Notes under the pieces: model-generated
Seen by the model: the letters and a program-made list of their open reading frames with translations, nothing else
What the model was told of the DNA's origin: nothing
Databases searched by the model: none
DNA from: Pseudomonas sp. DG56-2
GTDB lineage: Bacteria > Pseudomonadota > Gammaproteobacteria > Pseudomonadales > Pseudomonadaceae
DNA: 64,000 nt
Direction: 5' to 3'
Assembly: GCF_004803755.1 (NCBI RefSeq)
Contig: NZ_CP032311.1
Location: forward strand, 1,814,501 to 1,878,500
Part shown: positions 31,356 to 40,301 of the stretch, in pieces
How positions within the stretch are numbered: position 1 is the first letter of the stretch
Layout: every line of letters starts with the position of its first letter
Position numbers and translations under genes: made by a program

Positions 31356-31913
31356 TCAGGGCTTTTCGCCCTTGATACGGCGCTGGGTGATGTCGTTCAG
31401 GCAATCGTTCAAGGCTTCGAGGTGGCCGATCACCGAATGCACCCCCAGTGCGAACAATTGTAACGTCGCCTTGCCGCGCTCGCGTTCTTGCTCCTGGATG
31501 CTTAGCGCCTGCCATTGCAGGCTGTCTGCCCGGCACCGTGAGTTGCAGCTTGCCACGCCGATTGTCCACAGGCCTGCATTAAGGCCCGATTGCAACAGCC
31601 GTGGGTCGCCACTGACCAGCACGCAGCCGTCGAGGGTATGGGCCTTGAGGGTCATCAGTGCGTGCCAGCAGGCATCGGGTGCAGGCCATGGCGCGGGTGC
31701 CTGGTGCTGGGCCTTGAGCCATGATGGCAAGGGTGAGGACAACTGCAGGGCGTCGGCTTCAGTCAGCTCGTCGATCCAGGCACAGGGGATTTGTTGCTGC
31801 TTCAACCCGTCGAGAGTTTGCAGCGCGCCTGGCGTCAGTTGCACCGTAGTGCTGTCGACGAGGCAGTCGCGCAGACCGAAAAGCAATGCGTTAATTGCGG
31901 GAAAGTCTGACAT
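31356..31913 (-). CDS. HAD-fold protein related to phosphonoacetaldehyde hydrolase, catalytic residues lost
   Basis: A 185-residue HAD-like protein. Motif I, normally F-D-x-D-G-T-L-V-D-S, reads FGLRDCLVDS: the nucleophile Asp is G13 and the acid Asp is R15. Motif II is recognisable (VLVSGDPRLLQSGLNAGLWTIGV), so the fold is likely kept. It is probably a pseudoenzyme. It is conserved next to the queF/mlaA region in pseudomonads. Confidence 0.7.
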   Translation of the reverse strand: MSDFPAINALLFGLRDCLVDSTTVQLTPGALQTLDGLKQQQIPCAWIDELTEADALQLSSPLPSWLKAQHQAPAPWPAPDACWHALMTLKAHTLDGCVLVSGDPRLLQSGLNAGLWTIGVASCNSRCRADSLQWQALSIQEQERERGKATLQLFALGVHSVIGHLEALNDCLNDITQRRIKGEKP

Positions 31914-32106
31914 GGCAACGTCCCTGTAAATAGCCTGCAGGCTACACTCGACGTGTTACACCTTGGCGACCAGGTACACAGTTGTTCACAAAATCGTGAC
32001 CTCAATTGTGCCAAGCTGTTTATCAGTGGAAGACCCTTTATACTTGTTTCCTTTTTTAGCGCAGGGCGTATAACGTCCAGCGCAGTGACTGTCGAGGAGT
32101 AACTCT

Positions 32107-32814
32107 ATGCGTAGGATCGGTACAGGTGTGATCGATCGGATGACCCGGGCCTGTGTCTGCGCCGGCCTGTTGCTGGCGCCATTGGGCGCAGCCCAGGCAG
32201 CTACTGAAGAAGACCCGTGGGAGAGCATCAACCGGCCGATCTTCACCTTCAACGATACCGTCGATACCTACGCCCTCAAGCCGCTGGCAAAAGGGTACCA
32301 GGCCGTCACTCCCCAGTTTCTGGAAGATGGTATCCACAACATGTTCCTCAACCTGGGCGATGTCACCAACCTGGCCAACAACGTGCTGCAGTTCAAGCCT
32401 CACGCTGCTGGCGTCGACACTGCTCGCTTGATCATCAACACCACCTTCGGGTTGGCCGGTTTCTTCGATGTCGGCACCAAAATGGGCCTGCAACGCAACG
32501 ATGAGGACTTTGGCCAGACCCTCGGTTACTGGGGTGTCTCCAGCGGGCCTTACGTGATGCTGCCGCTGCTTGGCCCTAGTACGGTTCGTGATGCGATCGG
32601 CAAGTACCCGGACACCTACACCGAACCGTACCGCTATGTTGATCATGTGCCGACCCGAAACACTGCCATCGCCGTCGATGTTGTCGATACCCGCGCAAGC
32701 TTGCTGTCGGCGGAAAAGCTGATCAGCGGTGACAAATACGTGTTTATTCGTAATGCCTACCTACAAAACCGTGAGTTCAAGGTCAAGGACGGCGAAGTTG
32801 TAGACGATTTCTGA
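32107..32814 (+). CDS. mlaA: MlaA (VacJ), outer-membrane lipid asymmetry protein
   Basis: A 235-residue MlaA-family protein (EDPWESINRPIFTFNDTVD; the RDAIGKYPDTYTEP segment) that removes phospholipids from the outer leaflet with MlaBCDEF. The signal region MRRIGTGVIDRMTRACVCAGLLLAPLGAAQA ends at an AQA-A type site; no cysteine follows directly, so the usual lipobox is not obvious. A good ribosome-binding site (GAGGAG) precedes the ATG. Confidence 0.9.
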   Translation: MRRIGTGVIDRMTRACVCAGLLLAPLGAAQAATEEDPWESINRPIFTFNDTVDTYALKPLAKGYQAVTPQFLEDGIHNMFLNLGDVTNLANNVLQFKPHAAGVDTARLIINTTFGLAGFFDVGTKMGLQRNDEDFGQTLGYWGVSSGPYVMLPLLGPSTVRDAIGKYPDTYTEPYRYVDHVPTRNTAIAVDVVDTRASLLSAEKLISGDKYVFIRNAYLQNREFKVKDGEVVDDF

Positions 32815-32837
32815 TTCTGGGCCCGTTCATCGGCGCA

Positions 32838-32904
32838 GGGGAGCGAGCTTGCCTCGCGTTGCGATTCAGCTGAAAAATCGCAATTGCGGGCAAGACTGCT
32901 CCTA
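32838..32904. repeat. Degenerate REP-like palindrome
   Basis: Inner stem TTGCGATT / AATCGCAA and outer, mismatched arms GAGCGAGCTTGCC and GGCAAGACTGCTC, between mlaA and rssB. Confidence 0.55.
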
Positions 32905-33206
32905 CCATGCAAGCCTTTTTCTCCTACATCGGCTTTCCACCGTCCTTTCCATTGTGTTGCAGCTGCAGGCGTTTTTATAACTCCCGGTAATTTACCCAGC
33001 AAAGAGCAGCTGCGAGCATCGGCGTACCCTTGAAACCCCCGGCGGATGGGAGTACCGTCTGCGCCTTAGAGGGCACCTCTGCTAGTTGCCGGACAGCCTG
33101 TCTTGTCCTACAACTCATATAAGAGTGGCTAGAAGCGAATCCAGTACGTGTGCTCATGCCTTGTCGAGCCACCTACGCCAACCTAATTCTGGCGCCGTTT
33201 GCCCAC
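32905..33206. other. Gap upstream of rssB
   Basis: About 300 bases with no supported gene. It holds an imperfect inverted repeat near 33023-33060 and presumably the rssB promoter; no clear element is seen. Confidence 0.4.
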
Positions 33207-34391
33207 ATGCAGAATACCAGTGCAACGCTGCTGATAATCGATGACGACGACGTCGTACGTGCGAGTCTCGCCGCCTACCTTGAAGACAGTGGTTTCAGTG
33301 TCCTGCAAGCGTGTAATGGCCAGCAGGGCCTCCAGGTCTTCGAAAAGGAACAGCCTGATCTAGTGATCTGCGATCTGCGCATGCCGCAAATGGGCGGTCT
33401 GGAGCTGATTCGCCAGGTTACCGAGCGCGCACCTGAATTGCCGGTGATCGTCGTTTCTGGCGCCGGAGTGATGAACGACGCGGTGGAGGCGTTGCGCCTG
33501 GGTGCAGCCGACTACCTGATCAAGCCCCTCGAAGACCTCGCAGTACTGGAGCTCTCGGTACGCCGTGCGCTGGATAGAGCTCGCCTGGTGCTGGAAAACC
33601 AGCGTTACCGGGAGAAGCTCGAAACCGCCAACCGTGAACTGGAGGCCAGCCTGCACCTGTTGCAGGAAGACCAGACCGCTGGGCGCCAAGTGCAGATGAA
33701 TATGCTGCCGGAAAGTCCGTGGGTGGCTGACGCGCTGTCGTTCGAGCACCAGATCATTCCATCCTTGTACCTGTCGGGCGACTTTGTCGATTATTTCCGC
33801 GTCGATGAGCGCCGTATTGCGTTCTACCTGGCAGACGTTTCCGGTCACGGGGCTTCCTCGGCGTTCGTCACTGTATTGTTAAAATTCATGACTACCCGGC
33901 TGTTGTTCGAATTCAAGCGCAATTCCAGGTTGCGCGACTTCAAACCGTCGGAAGTACTTGGGCACATCAACCGCGGCCTGATCAACTGCAAGCTGGGCAA
34001 GCACGTGACCATGGTCGGTGGTGTGATCGATGAAGATACCGGGCTGATGACCTACAGCATCGGCGGCCATCTGCCGTTGCCGGTGCTTTACACCCCGGAG
34101 CAGTGCCGCTACCTGGAAGGTCGCGGGTTGCCGGTCGGGTTGTTCGACGAGGCGACTTACCAGGATCATGTTCTGGAATTGCCACCGACATTCAGCTTGA
34201 CCTTGCTCTCTGATGGCATTCTGGATCTTTTGCCTGGAAAGACGCTCAAAGATAAAGAGGCGGCCTTGCCTGAAATAATAAAGGCCGCGGGGGGCAGCCT
34301 GGATGGGCTGCGCCAACGATTCGGATTGGCTACGCTTGGGGAGATGCCGGATGATATCGCCCTATTGGTGTTGAGCAGGAACCTTCAATGA
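33207..34391 (+). CDS. rssB: RssB-type response regulator with PP2C phosphatase domain
   Basis: A 394-residue protein: receiver (D56 in LVICDLRMPQMGG; K near 106 in YLIKPLED), a coiled linker (about 130-165) and a SpoIIE/PP2C-type phosphatase domain (VDYFRVDERRIAFYLADVSGHG, GGVIDEDTG, LLSDGILDLL). RssB in E. coli presents RpoS to ClpXP and has lost the phosphatase; here the acidic residues look intact. The start at 33207 (MQNTSATLL) is preferred over 33150 by family similarity; no clear ribosome-binding site. It overlaps rssC by 4 bases. Confidence 0.85.
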   Translation: MQNTSATLLIIDDDDVVRASLAAYLEDSGFSVLQACNGQQGLQVFEKEQPDLVICDLRMPQMGGLELIRQVTERAPELPVIVVSGAGVMNDAVEALRLGAADYLIKPLEDLAVLELSVRRALDRARLVLENQRYREKLETANRELEASLHLLQEDQTAGRQVQMNMLPESPWVADALSFEHQIIPSLYLSGDFVDYFRVDERRIAFYLADVSGHGASSAFVTVLLKFMTTRLLFEFKRNSRLRDFKPSEVLGHINRGLINCKLGKHVTMVGGVIDEDTGLMTYSIGGHLPLPVLYTPEQCRYLEGRGLPVGLFDEATYQDHVLELPPTFSLTLLSDGILDLLPGKTLKDKEAALPEIIKAAGGSLDGLRQRFGLATLGEMPDDIALLVLSRNLQ

Positions 34392-34870
34392 GTATGGGAA
34401 GAATCCAGTTCGCTGAACAGAGCGGCACGTTCGTTCTGAAGTTCGTCGGCGAAGTGCGCCTTACCTTGTGTTCGGCGCTGGATGCGACTATTGAAAAGAT
34501 CTTTACGGCGCTGGATTTCTCGGCGATTGTCATTGATCTGACTGAAGCAGAAAGTATCGACAGCACCACCTTGGGGCTGCTGGCCAAGCTCTCGATCCTG
34601 TCGCGGCAGAAGGTCGGCCTCTTGCCGACGGTGGTTACCACCAACCCGGATATCTCGCGGTTGCTGCAATCCATGGGCTTCGATCAGGTGTTCAACATCG
34701 TTGATCGGCCAATCCCTTGCCCAGAGTGCCTGACCGACCTCCCTTCCCAAGACCAGAGCGAAGATGTGGTGCGCTCCAAGGTGCTTGAGGCGCATAAAAT
34801 CCTCATGGGCCTGAACGACTCCAATCGTGAAGCCTTCCACGACCTGGTCAACGCACTCGAGCGCACTTGA
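34388..34870 (+). CDS. rssC: RssC, STAS-domain anti-sigma-factor antagonist
   Basis: A 160-residue STAS protein. The phospho-site region is LTEAESIDSTTLGLLAKL, with the likely target serine S59. Beyond the ~110-residue domain is a C-terminal tail with two cysteines (CPECLTDL). It is translationally coupled to rssB (ATGA), so the RssB phosphatase domain is the probable partner that dephosphorylates it. Confidence 0.85.
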   Translation: MSMGRIQFAEQSGTFVLKFVGEVRLTLCSALDATIEKIFTALDFSAIVIDLTEAESIDSTTLGLLAKLSILSRQKVGLLPTVVTTNPDISRLLQSMGFDQVFNIVDRPIPCPECLTDLPSQDQSEDVVRSKVLEAHKILMGLNDSNREAFHDLVNALERT

Positions 34871-34878
34871 TCTGGCCT

Positions 34879-34900
34879 GCAGGCGCCGCAGGGCGCCTGC
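34879..34900. terminator. Hairpin after rssC
   Basis: A 9-bp stem (GCAGGCGCC / GGCGCCTGC) and a 4-base loop between convergent rssC and phoD-like genes; weak T-run. Confidence 0.5.
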
Positions 34901-34909
34901 TTCTACTGG

Positions 34910-36820
34910 TTAATCCGTTACTCTGGGTGGAAACTCTGTCGCTGCCGAGCCATCGGCATTGAGTTGGAAAATCTGCTGGGGTTGACCCTGTTCGTTGAAA
35001 AACACCTGGCCCAGGCCTGCGCTGTTCCACAGCCGTTCGCCCGCTTTGCTGTGGTTGGGCGTGCGCGGTATCACTTCCATCTGGCGGCGCTTGGTGAACC
35101 AGTTCAGAGGGGAATGCGGGGCGTAGAGCCAGCGATTGAGGCGGTCGAAAATGTCCAGAAGCCGCCGCGGAAACTCGTTCTTGATGCCACTGCTGGTGAT
35201 CTGCCACAAGTGCGGGCTGCGCTGACGGTGGCGAATCAGTACTTCGTAGACGAACGAATAATGCACATCGCCCGATAGAATCACGTAGTGCCCCGGGGTT
35301 CGCGAGTGGCGGAAGATATTCAGAATGACTTGCGCCGAACCACGATGGGCCATCCAGTTTTCCGCATCGACCAATAGCGGATAGCCCAACCAACTGAACA
35401 CCCGCTGCACCGTCTCTATCAGTTTGACGCCGAAGATCGGAGCCGGGGAGACGATGATCGCCGAGGGATGATCGAGCAGCGCTTGCTGCAGTTCGCACAG
35501 GGCTTCCCAATCGAGCAGGCCCGATGGCTTCTTCAAGTTGCTTTCACTGCGCCAGCGCCGCGTGCGGGTATCGAGCACCAACAAGGGTGGATTGCTCGGC
35601 AGCACGAATTGCCAGCCTTGAAAGCGCAGCAGCTCATCGATAAGGGTATCTTGCAGCGGCGAATCCAATTCCAGGTCCGCTTGGGCACTGCTACTCAGCG
35701 TCTGGCATTTGCTCACCAGCTCACGGCAGCTGTCGGGATCATTGCCCCAGCCCTGGCACAAAAGGTAGGCAAGCAGGGCATTGCCGATGATGCGTTTGGA
35801 GAAGGGATGACCATAAGCGGTCTCTTCCCATTGCGCTGACAGGTTCCAATCATCGGTGATGTCATGGTCGTCGAAGATCATCAGGCTGGGCAGGTGCGCC
35901 AGCACACGTGCTACGCCGCCAAGTCCGGCGACGAAGTCTTCTATCAGTTGCTGCTCGGCTCGGTAGCGCACTTGGCGCGGCTCGGTAAGCCCAGGCGGCA
36001 TTTGCACGTCGATCAATGTCCAGGGCACCGGCGACCAGACCAGCAGGTACATGGCCATGACTTCGGCGAAGGTCACCAAGTGGTTATCGGCGTTACTGCT
36101 GGTAAAAATCGGTTTGCGCGTGCCGCCGAAGAAGCGTTCACGCAGAGTTTCGTTGCTTTCCAACGCCGGCAGCAGGTCGGCGCGATGATAGTAGCTTGCC
36201 GGGTGTCTGTAGAGCGCAGCGCTGTTTTCGACCACTGCGCCTTGCAGCTTTTCGTTGAACAGTCCCAGGCGTTCGATCAGAACATGGATGGCCCGCAACA
36301 TGGGGCCGGCGACGTCGTCGGCGTAGACCTGGTCGCCGTTCATCATCAGTAGCGCTGGGCGAGCGTTGGGGTCGACACAGTCCATCAGCAAGCGATCAGC
36401 ACACAGCAGGCCATCTGCAGCGGCGAAGTGGGGTTTGCGGCAAGACCCGTGAAGCAGTTGATCAATGCGCGAGCGCAGTACGAAATTGGGCTGGCTGGCA
36501 CCTTTGTAAAGCAGGTGTGGCGCCCACTGTGCGATGCCTTGGCAGCCGTCGTCTGTGCTCAGGAGCAGGTCATAGTCGATTTGCACATCGTAGGGCAGGG
36601 CGCTGTCGAGATGGATATCGATCAGGTGCACGAACGCGTGCTGGCCGATGGCAATGACTTGGCACTCCAGGGTGGAGGTGATGTTTGCACAGCTCAATGA
36701 CAAACGAGGATTCAGTTCTTGCGAACCGACCAGCCAGAACACCATACGGGTGGGTTCCAGGCGGCGCAGTAAAGGGCCAGCCAATACTGCTGGCAAGGGG
36801 GAGGGATCAGGCATCAACAT
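34910..36820 (-). CDS. PhoD-like metallophosphatase
   Basis: A roughly 636-residue protein with metallophosphatase motifs NGDQVYADD, FDDHDITDDWN and LSGDVHYSF in the order of the PhoD family (phosphodiesterase/alkaline phosphatase). No signal peptide is seen, so it could be cytoplasmic, unlike true PhoD. Starts at 36832 or 36820 are possible; the latter (MLMPDPSPLPAVLAG) is chosen. The natural substrate is unknown. Confidence 0.8.
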   Translation of the reverse strand: MLMPDPSPLPAVLAGPLLRRLEPTRMVFWLVGSQELNPRLSLSCANITSTLECQVIAIGQHAFVHLIDIHLDSALPYDVQIDYDLLLSTDDGCQGIAQWAPHLLYKGASQPNFVLRSRIDQLLHGSCRKPHFAAADGLLCADRLLMDCVDPNARPALLMMNGDQVYADDVAGPMLRAIHVLIERLGLFNEKLQGAVVENSAALYRHPASYYHRADLLPALESNETLRERFFGGTRKPIFTSSNADNHLVTFAEVMAMYLLVWSPVPWTLIDVQMPPGLTEPRQVRYRAEQQLIEDFVAGLGGVARVLAHLPSLMIFDDHDITDDWNLSAQWEETAYGHPFSKRIIGNALLAYLLCQGWGNDPDSCRELVSKCQTLSSSAQADLELDSPLQDTLIDELLRFQGWQFVLPSNPPLLVLDTRTRRWRSESNLKKPSGLLDWEALCELQQALLDHPSAIIVSPAPIFGVKLIETVQRVFSWLGYPLLVDAENWMAHRGSAQVILNIFRHSRTPGHYVILSGDVHYSFVYEVLIRHRQRSPHLWQITSSGIKNEFPRRLLDIFDRLNRWLYAPHSPLNWFTKRRQMEVIPRTPNHSKAGERLWNSAGLGQVFFNEQGQPQQIFQLNADGSAATEFPPRVTD

Positions 36821-36842
36821 CTCTAAGGGCACAAATCAAAAG

Positions 36843-36892
36843 CATCGCGGGTCACGCCCGCTCCAGTGCAGGAGCGGGCGTGACCCGCGATG
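36843..36892. repeat. REP-type palindrome
   Basis: Perfect arms CATCGCGGGTCACGCCCGCT and its complement AGCGGGCGTGACCCGCGATG around a short loop (CCAGTGCAGG), between the phoD-like gene and tal. Confidence 0.85.
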
Positions 36893-36962
36893 AGGCCGTC
36901 AAGGCCGCAAAAAGGCAAGGATACTCAGCATTCTTCAGCTCAGTATCAAACCCGGCTTTGTA

Positions 36963-37889
36963 TCAAACCTTTGCCGCCATCAACGCCTCAAGCTTCTCTT
37001 GATCGCGTGCGAACTGACGAATACCTTCGGCGAGCTTTTCGGTGGCCATCGCATCTTCGTTGGATGCCCAGCGAAATTGCACTTCGTTGAGTTGCTGGCG
37101 CGGCTCACCGGCGTTGCCTGGCTTGAGAATACGTGGCAGTTCGCCTTGATCGTCGCTCAGCTGCTGCAGCAGCTCTGGGCTTATGGTCAAGCGGTCGCAG
37201 CCGGCCAGTTGTTCGATCTGGCCAATGTTGCGAAAGCTTGCACCCATGACCACGGTGTCATAGCCGTTGCTCTTGTAGTAGTTGTAGATGCGTGTAACCG
37301 ACTGCACGCCTGGATCCTCAGCGCCGACGTAGTCAGTGCCGGTGGATTTTTTGTACCAGTCGTAGATGCGACCCACGAACGGTGAAATCAGGAACACCCC
37401 GGCATCGGCGCAGGCCTGGGCCTGGGCGAAGGAAAACAGCAGGGTGAGGTTGGTCTGGATGCCTTCCTTTTCCAGTACTTCGGCAGCCCGAATACCTTCC
37501 CAGGTGGAGGCCAGCTTGATCAGTACGCGGTCGCGGCCGATCCCGGCTTGCTCGTAGAGTTCGATCAACTGCCGGGCCTTGGCCAGCAATGCCGGTTGAT
37601 CGAAGGACAGGCGCGCATCGACCTCGGTGGAGATACGCCCGGGGATCACCTTGAGAATGCCAGCACCCACGGCCACGGCAAAGGCGTCACAGGCACGGGC
37701 GACATCACCCTTGCTGTGCTCCACCGAATCTTTCAGCAGATCGGCGTAACCGGGCATGGCTGCAGCTTTGAGCAGCAGCGAAGGATTGGTGGTGGCATCG
37801 ACCGGCTTCAGGCGGCTGATGGCATCGATATCACCAGTGTCGGCAACCACAGTGGTGAACTGCTTGAGTTGTTCCAGCTTGGAGGTCAT
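36963..37889 (-). CDS. tal: Transaldolase
   Basis: A 308-residue transaldolase of the non-oxidative pentose phosphate pathway. The Schiff-base lysine is K125 ([11 protein letters not shown]) and the start motif [13 protein letters not shown] is typical. The frame is open 11 codons further upstream, but the ATG at 37889 ([10 protein letters not shown]) is the family start. Confidence 0.96.
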   Translation of the reverse strand: MTSKLEQLKQFTTVVADTGDIDAISRLKPVDATTNPSLLLKAAAMPGYADLLKDSVEHSKGDVARACDAFAVAVGAGILKVIPGRISTEVDARLSFDQPALLAKARQLIELYEQAGIGRDRVLIKLASTWEGIRAAEVLEKEGIQTNLTLLFSFAQAQACADAGVFLISPFVGRIYDWYKKSTGTDYVGAEDPGVQSVTRIYNYYKSNGYDTVVMGASFRNIGQIEQLAGCDRLTISPELLQQLSDDQGELPRILKPGNAGEPRQQLNEVQFRWASNEDAMATEKLAEGIRQFARDQEKLEALMAAKV

Positions 37890-38013
37890 GGGCGTGCTCT
37901 GTCCTGTGCAATGGATCGACATTACCCGAGCGCTGCCAGCGGCTCAAGCACTGGCTGGCAGGAGGGGCGAGGGGATAACACTTCGAGTCTGCAACCGCCC
38001 ACAGGTTCCGGAA

Positions 38014-39024
38014 CTAACGCCCTTGCAGCAGCTCGCCTGCCTGGTCCAGCAGCGCCAGAGGGTCGTTGCTCTTGTGGATATCGACCGAGAGCAACTGACG
38101 GAACTTGCGTGCCCCTGGGAAGCCCTGGCCAAGGCCGAGGATATGACGAGTGACATGATGCATGGCGCCGCCTGCAGCGAGATGCGCGGCGATGTACGGG
38201 CGCAACCTGGCCAGTGCCTCACTGCGGCTGATCACGGGTGCCTGACTGGCGAACAACTGCTGGTCGACCTGCGCCAGCACATAAGGATTGTGATAAGCCT
38301 CGCGCCCGAGCATCACGCCGTCGAAGGTCTGCAAATGCTCCTGGCACTCGGCGAGCGTCTTGATGCCGCCGTTGAGGATGATCTCCAGCTCTGGGAAATC
38401 CGTCTTCAGTTGTGCGGCAACGTCATAGCGCAACGGTGGAATCTCGCGGTTCTCCTTCGGTGACAACCCTTCGAGAATCGCGATTCGTGCATGCACGGTA
38501 AAGCTGCGGCATCCGGCATCCCGTACCTGGCCGACGAAATCGCAGAGCTGCGCGTAGCTGTCGCGACCATTGATCCCAATACGGTGTTTGACCGTCACAG
38601 GAATCTGCACTGCATCCTGCATCGCCTTGACGCAATCGCCCACCAACGCCGGATGCGCCATCAGGCAGGCACCGATCATATTGTTCTGCACCCGGTCGCT
38701 TGGGCAGCCGACGTTCAGATTGACCTCATCGTAGCCCGCACCCTCCGCCAGCTTGGCGCAGGCCGCCAGATCGGCCGGCACACTGCCACCCAATTGCAGG
38801 GCCAGGGGATGTTCGGCTTCGTCGTGGCGCAGGAAGCGTTCGGCATCGCCGTGCAACAAGGCACCGGTGGTGACCATCTCGGTGTAGAACAATGCATTGC
38901 TCGAGAGCAGACGCAGGAAGAACCGGCAGTGGCGATCGGTCCAATCCATCATCGGCGCCACGCTGAAGCGGCGGGATGGCTCAGGGCGAGTATTTACGGA
39001 GGTTGCAGCGGTTTCTAAAGGCAT
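38014..39024 (-). CDS. dusA: DusA, tRNA-dihydrouridine synthase A
   Basis: A 336-residue FMN enzyme that makes dihydrouridine in the tRNA D-loop. Motifs: APMMDWTDRHCRFF, NVGCPSDRVQNN, and catalytic C120 in IGACLM. The ATG at 39024 is taken as the start; the frame runs on to 39120 through sequence that belongs to the adjacent integrated element. The 5' end of dusA is a known integration site for prophages and islands, and an integrase remnant lies right there, divergently. Confidence 0.94.
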   Translation of the reverse strand: MPLETAATSVNTRPEPSRRFSVAPMMDWTDRHCRFFLRLLSSNALFYTEMVTTGALLHGDAERFLRHDEAEHPLALQLGGSVPADLAACAKLAEGAGYDEVNLNVGCPSDRVQNNMIGACLMAHPALVGDCVKAMQDAVQIPVTVKHRIGINGRDSYAQLCDFVGQVRDAGCRSFTVHARIAILEGLSPKENREIPPLRYDVAAQLKTDFPELEIILNGGIKTLAECQEHLQTFDGVMLGREAYHNPYVLAQVDQQLFASQAPVISRSEALARLRPYIAAHLAAGGAMHHVTRHILGLGQGFPGARKFRQLLSVDIHKSNDPLALLDQAGELLQGR

Positions 39025-39059
39025 TTCGTCCAACGTGTTTTGTATCGATGTTCGGGGGG

Positions 39060-39120
39060 GCGTTTTTACCAAGTGCTTGGTGCAATGTACCAATCTAAAA
39101 TCGACGTGTACCAATTTCAC
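39060..39120. other. Candidate attachment junction at the dusA 5' end
   Basis: Between dusA and the integrase remnant lie an inverted repeat ACCAAG-N2-CTTGGT (39068-39081) and a direct repeat TGTACCAAT (39086-39094, 39107-39115). Such repeats are usual at integrase arm or core sites. The matching far junction was not found. Confidence 0.4.
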
Positions 39121-39405
39121 TTGGCAACGATCAGAGCACGCAAAAAGGTCGATGGCACAACCAGCTACACCGTCCAGATTCGTATCAATCGTGACGATAA
39201 GCTAGTTTACCAAGAGAACCGGACATTCGCCCGTAAGCAGGCTGCCCAGGCATGGTCGAAGCGACGGGAAACCGAGTTGTCTGAGCCTGGTGCGATTGAG
39301 CGGGCCAATAGAAAAGGTCATAGCGTACGGGAAATGATTGACAGGTACTTAGTAGAGGGCGCCAAGGTCCGGCCGCTTGGGGGTATGACGTGGAACCCCA
39401 CGTAA
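39121..39405 (+). pseudogene. Truncated phage integrase (tyrosine recombinase N-terminus)
   Basis: The TTG at 39121 opens LATIRARKKVDGTTSYTVQI, the start typical of integrases of dusA-inserted prophages (with ATG or TTG). About 86 residues resemble the arm-binding domain (RKQAAQAWSKRRETELSEPG, HSVREMIDRYLVEGAKVRPLG). After KVRPLG the sequence changes (GMTWNPT, stop), where normally ~250 further residues with the catalytic R-H-R-Y set follow. It is therefore a deletion remnant and inactive. Confidence 0.75.
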
Positions 39406-39430
39406 TGAGTGACGCCCATGGTCTTCGCCG

Positions 39431-39929
39431 GTTGACATCCAGCGCGCTGCCCGGTTTTTCTACCTGCAGCAGCATGCGTTCGGCGGCAAGGTAACCGGGC
39501 AGACGGTCGGTACCGCCACAACCGGTCCGGCCATCAACCTGCTGCGAATCGAGGAACCTCTCGGCTGCTTGGCAACTGCTCGCCGGGACCTATGTCGAAA
39601 ACCTCTCATAGTTGGAGTGTGCCGAGCGCTATGATCGAGCGCACACCTTCCACTACATGGACCCACCCTACTGGCAGACCGCTGGGTATGGAGGCGATTT
39701 TCCCTTCGAGAACTACGAGCGCATGGCTGAGTTTATGCGGCGCTGCAAGGGCAAGGTGATGGTCAGCATCAACGACCACCTGGATATCCGACGTGCTTTC
39801 GAAGGCTTTCATTTCGAGTACCTGGACATTCGTTACAGCAACACCAACCAGCGCCAAGGAAAGGCCGAGGTGACCAGTGAGTTGGTCGTCATGAAGTGGA
39901 TTCCGTCTTCGCTAGGTGGGCTGTTTTAG
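39431..39929 (+). pseudogene. Remnant of phage DNA adenine methylase (frameshift and stop)
   Basis: Frame 39431-39556 reads VDIQRAARFFYLQQHAFGGK..., ending LLRIEE. Two bases appear lost at about 39557; the reading then continues in another frame (LSAAWQLLAGTYVENLS) to a TAG at 39609-39611, and beyond it with ECAERYD...HYMDPPYWQT, holding the DPPY catalytic motif, then FENYERMAEFMRR to the stop at 39929. The N-terminal third is missing. This matches Dam-type (D12 class) methylases of pseudomonad prophages. It cannot make a functional protein. Confidence 0.75.
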
Positions 39930-40022
39930 TTACCAGAGTAGCCCTGCTGCGTATAGCTCAAGTATGTAATGGGCAAGACCAATGGCGTCGATGATGGCGA
40001 TTAAGATTAGTTTGCTGAGCAT
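39930..40022 (-). CDS. Candidate 30-residue membrane peptide
   Basis: ATG at 40022 to TAA at 39930: MLSKLILIAIIDAIGLAHYI and ten more residues, strongly hydrophobic with one possible membrane helix. A weak GAGA precedes the start. It abuts the methylase remnant stop tail-to-tail. It may be a small phage protein or chance. Confidence 0.25.
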   Translation of the reverse strand: MLSKLILIAIIDAIGLAHYILELYAAGLLW

Positions 40023-40301
40023 GTTTTTTTTCTCGCAATGGTTCGGCGCCGTCTGAATTGACGATGCTGTGTTGAGTGGTGGTGAATCTGTTTAATACGT
40101 TAGTGCTTGACCGGTAAATTCGTCAATAAGTAAAACATCGACTTATTGTGTTTTTTTTGCGCGTGGACACCTTTGGTTTTTCATGGTCTTCCATGCAGGC
40201 CTTATCCTGCAAGGGTTTTGGCTTTTTTGTGCAATGGGGGTGACGCGAAAAAAACATCGGAAAAACTTAAATTCCAATATTGAGATTTGAGGTTAAGTTA
40301 A
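40023..40301. other. AT-rich gap in decayed prophage
   Basis: Low-G+C DNA with several T-runs and no supported gene. It leads into the tandem repeat. Confidence 0.4.
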
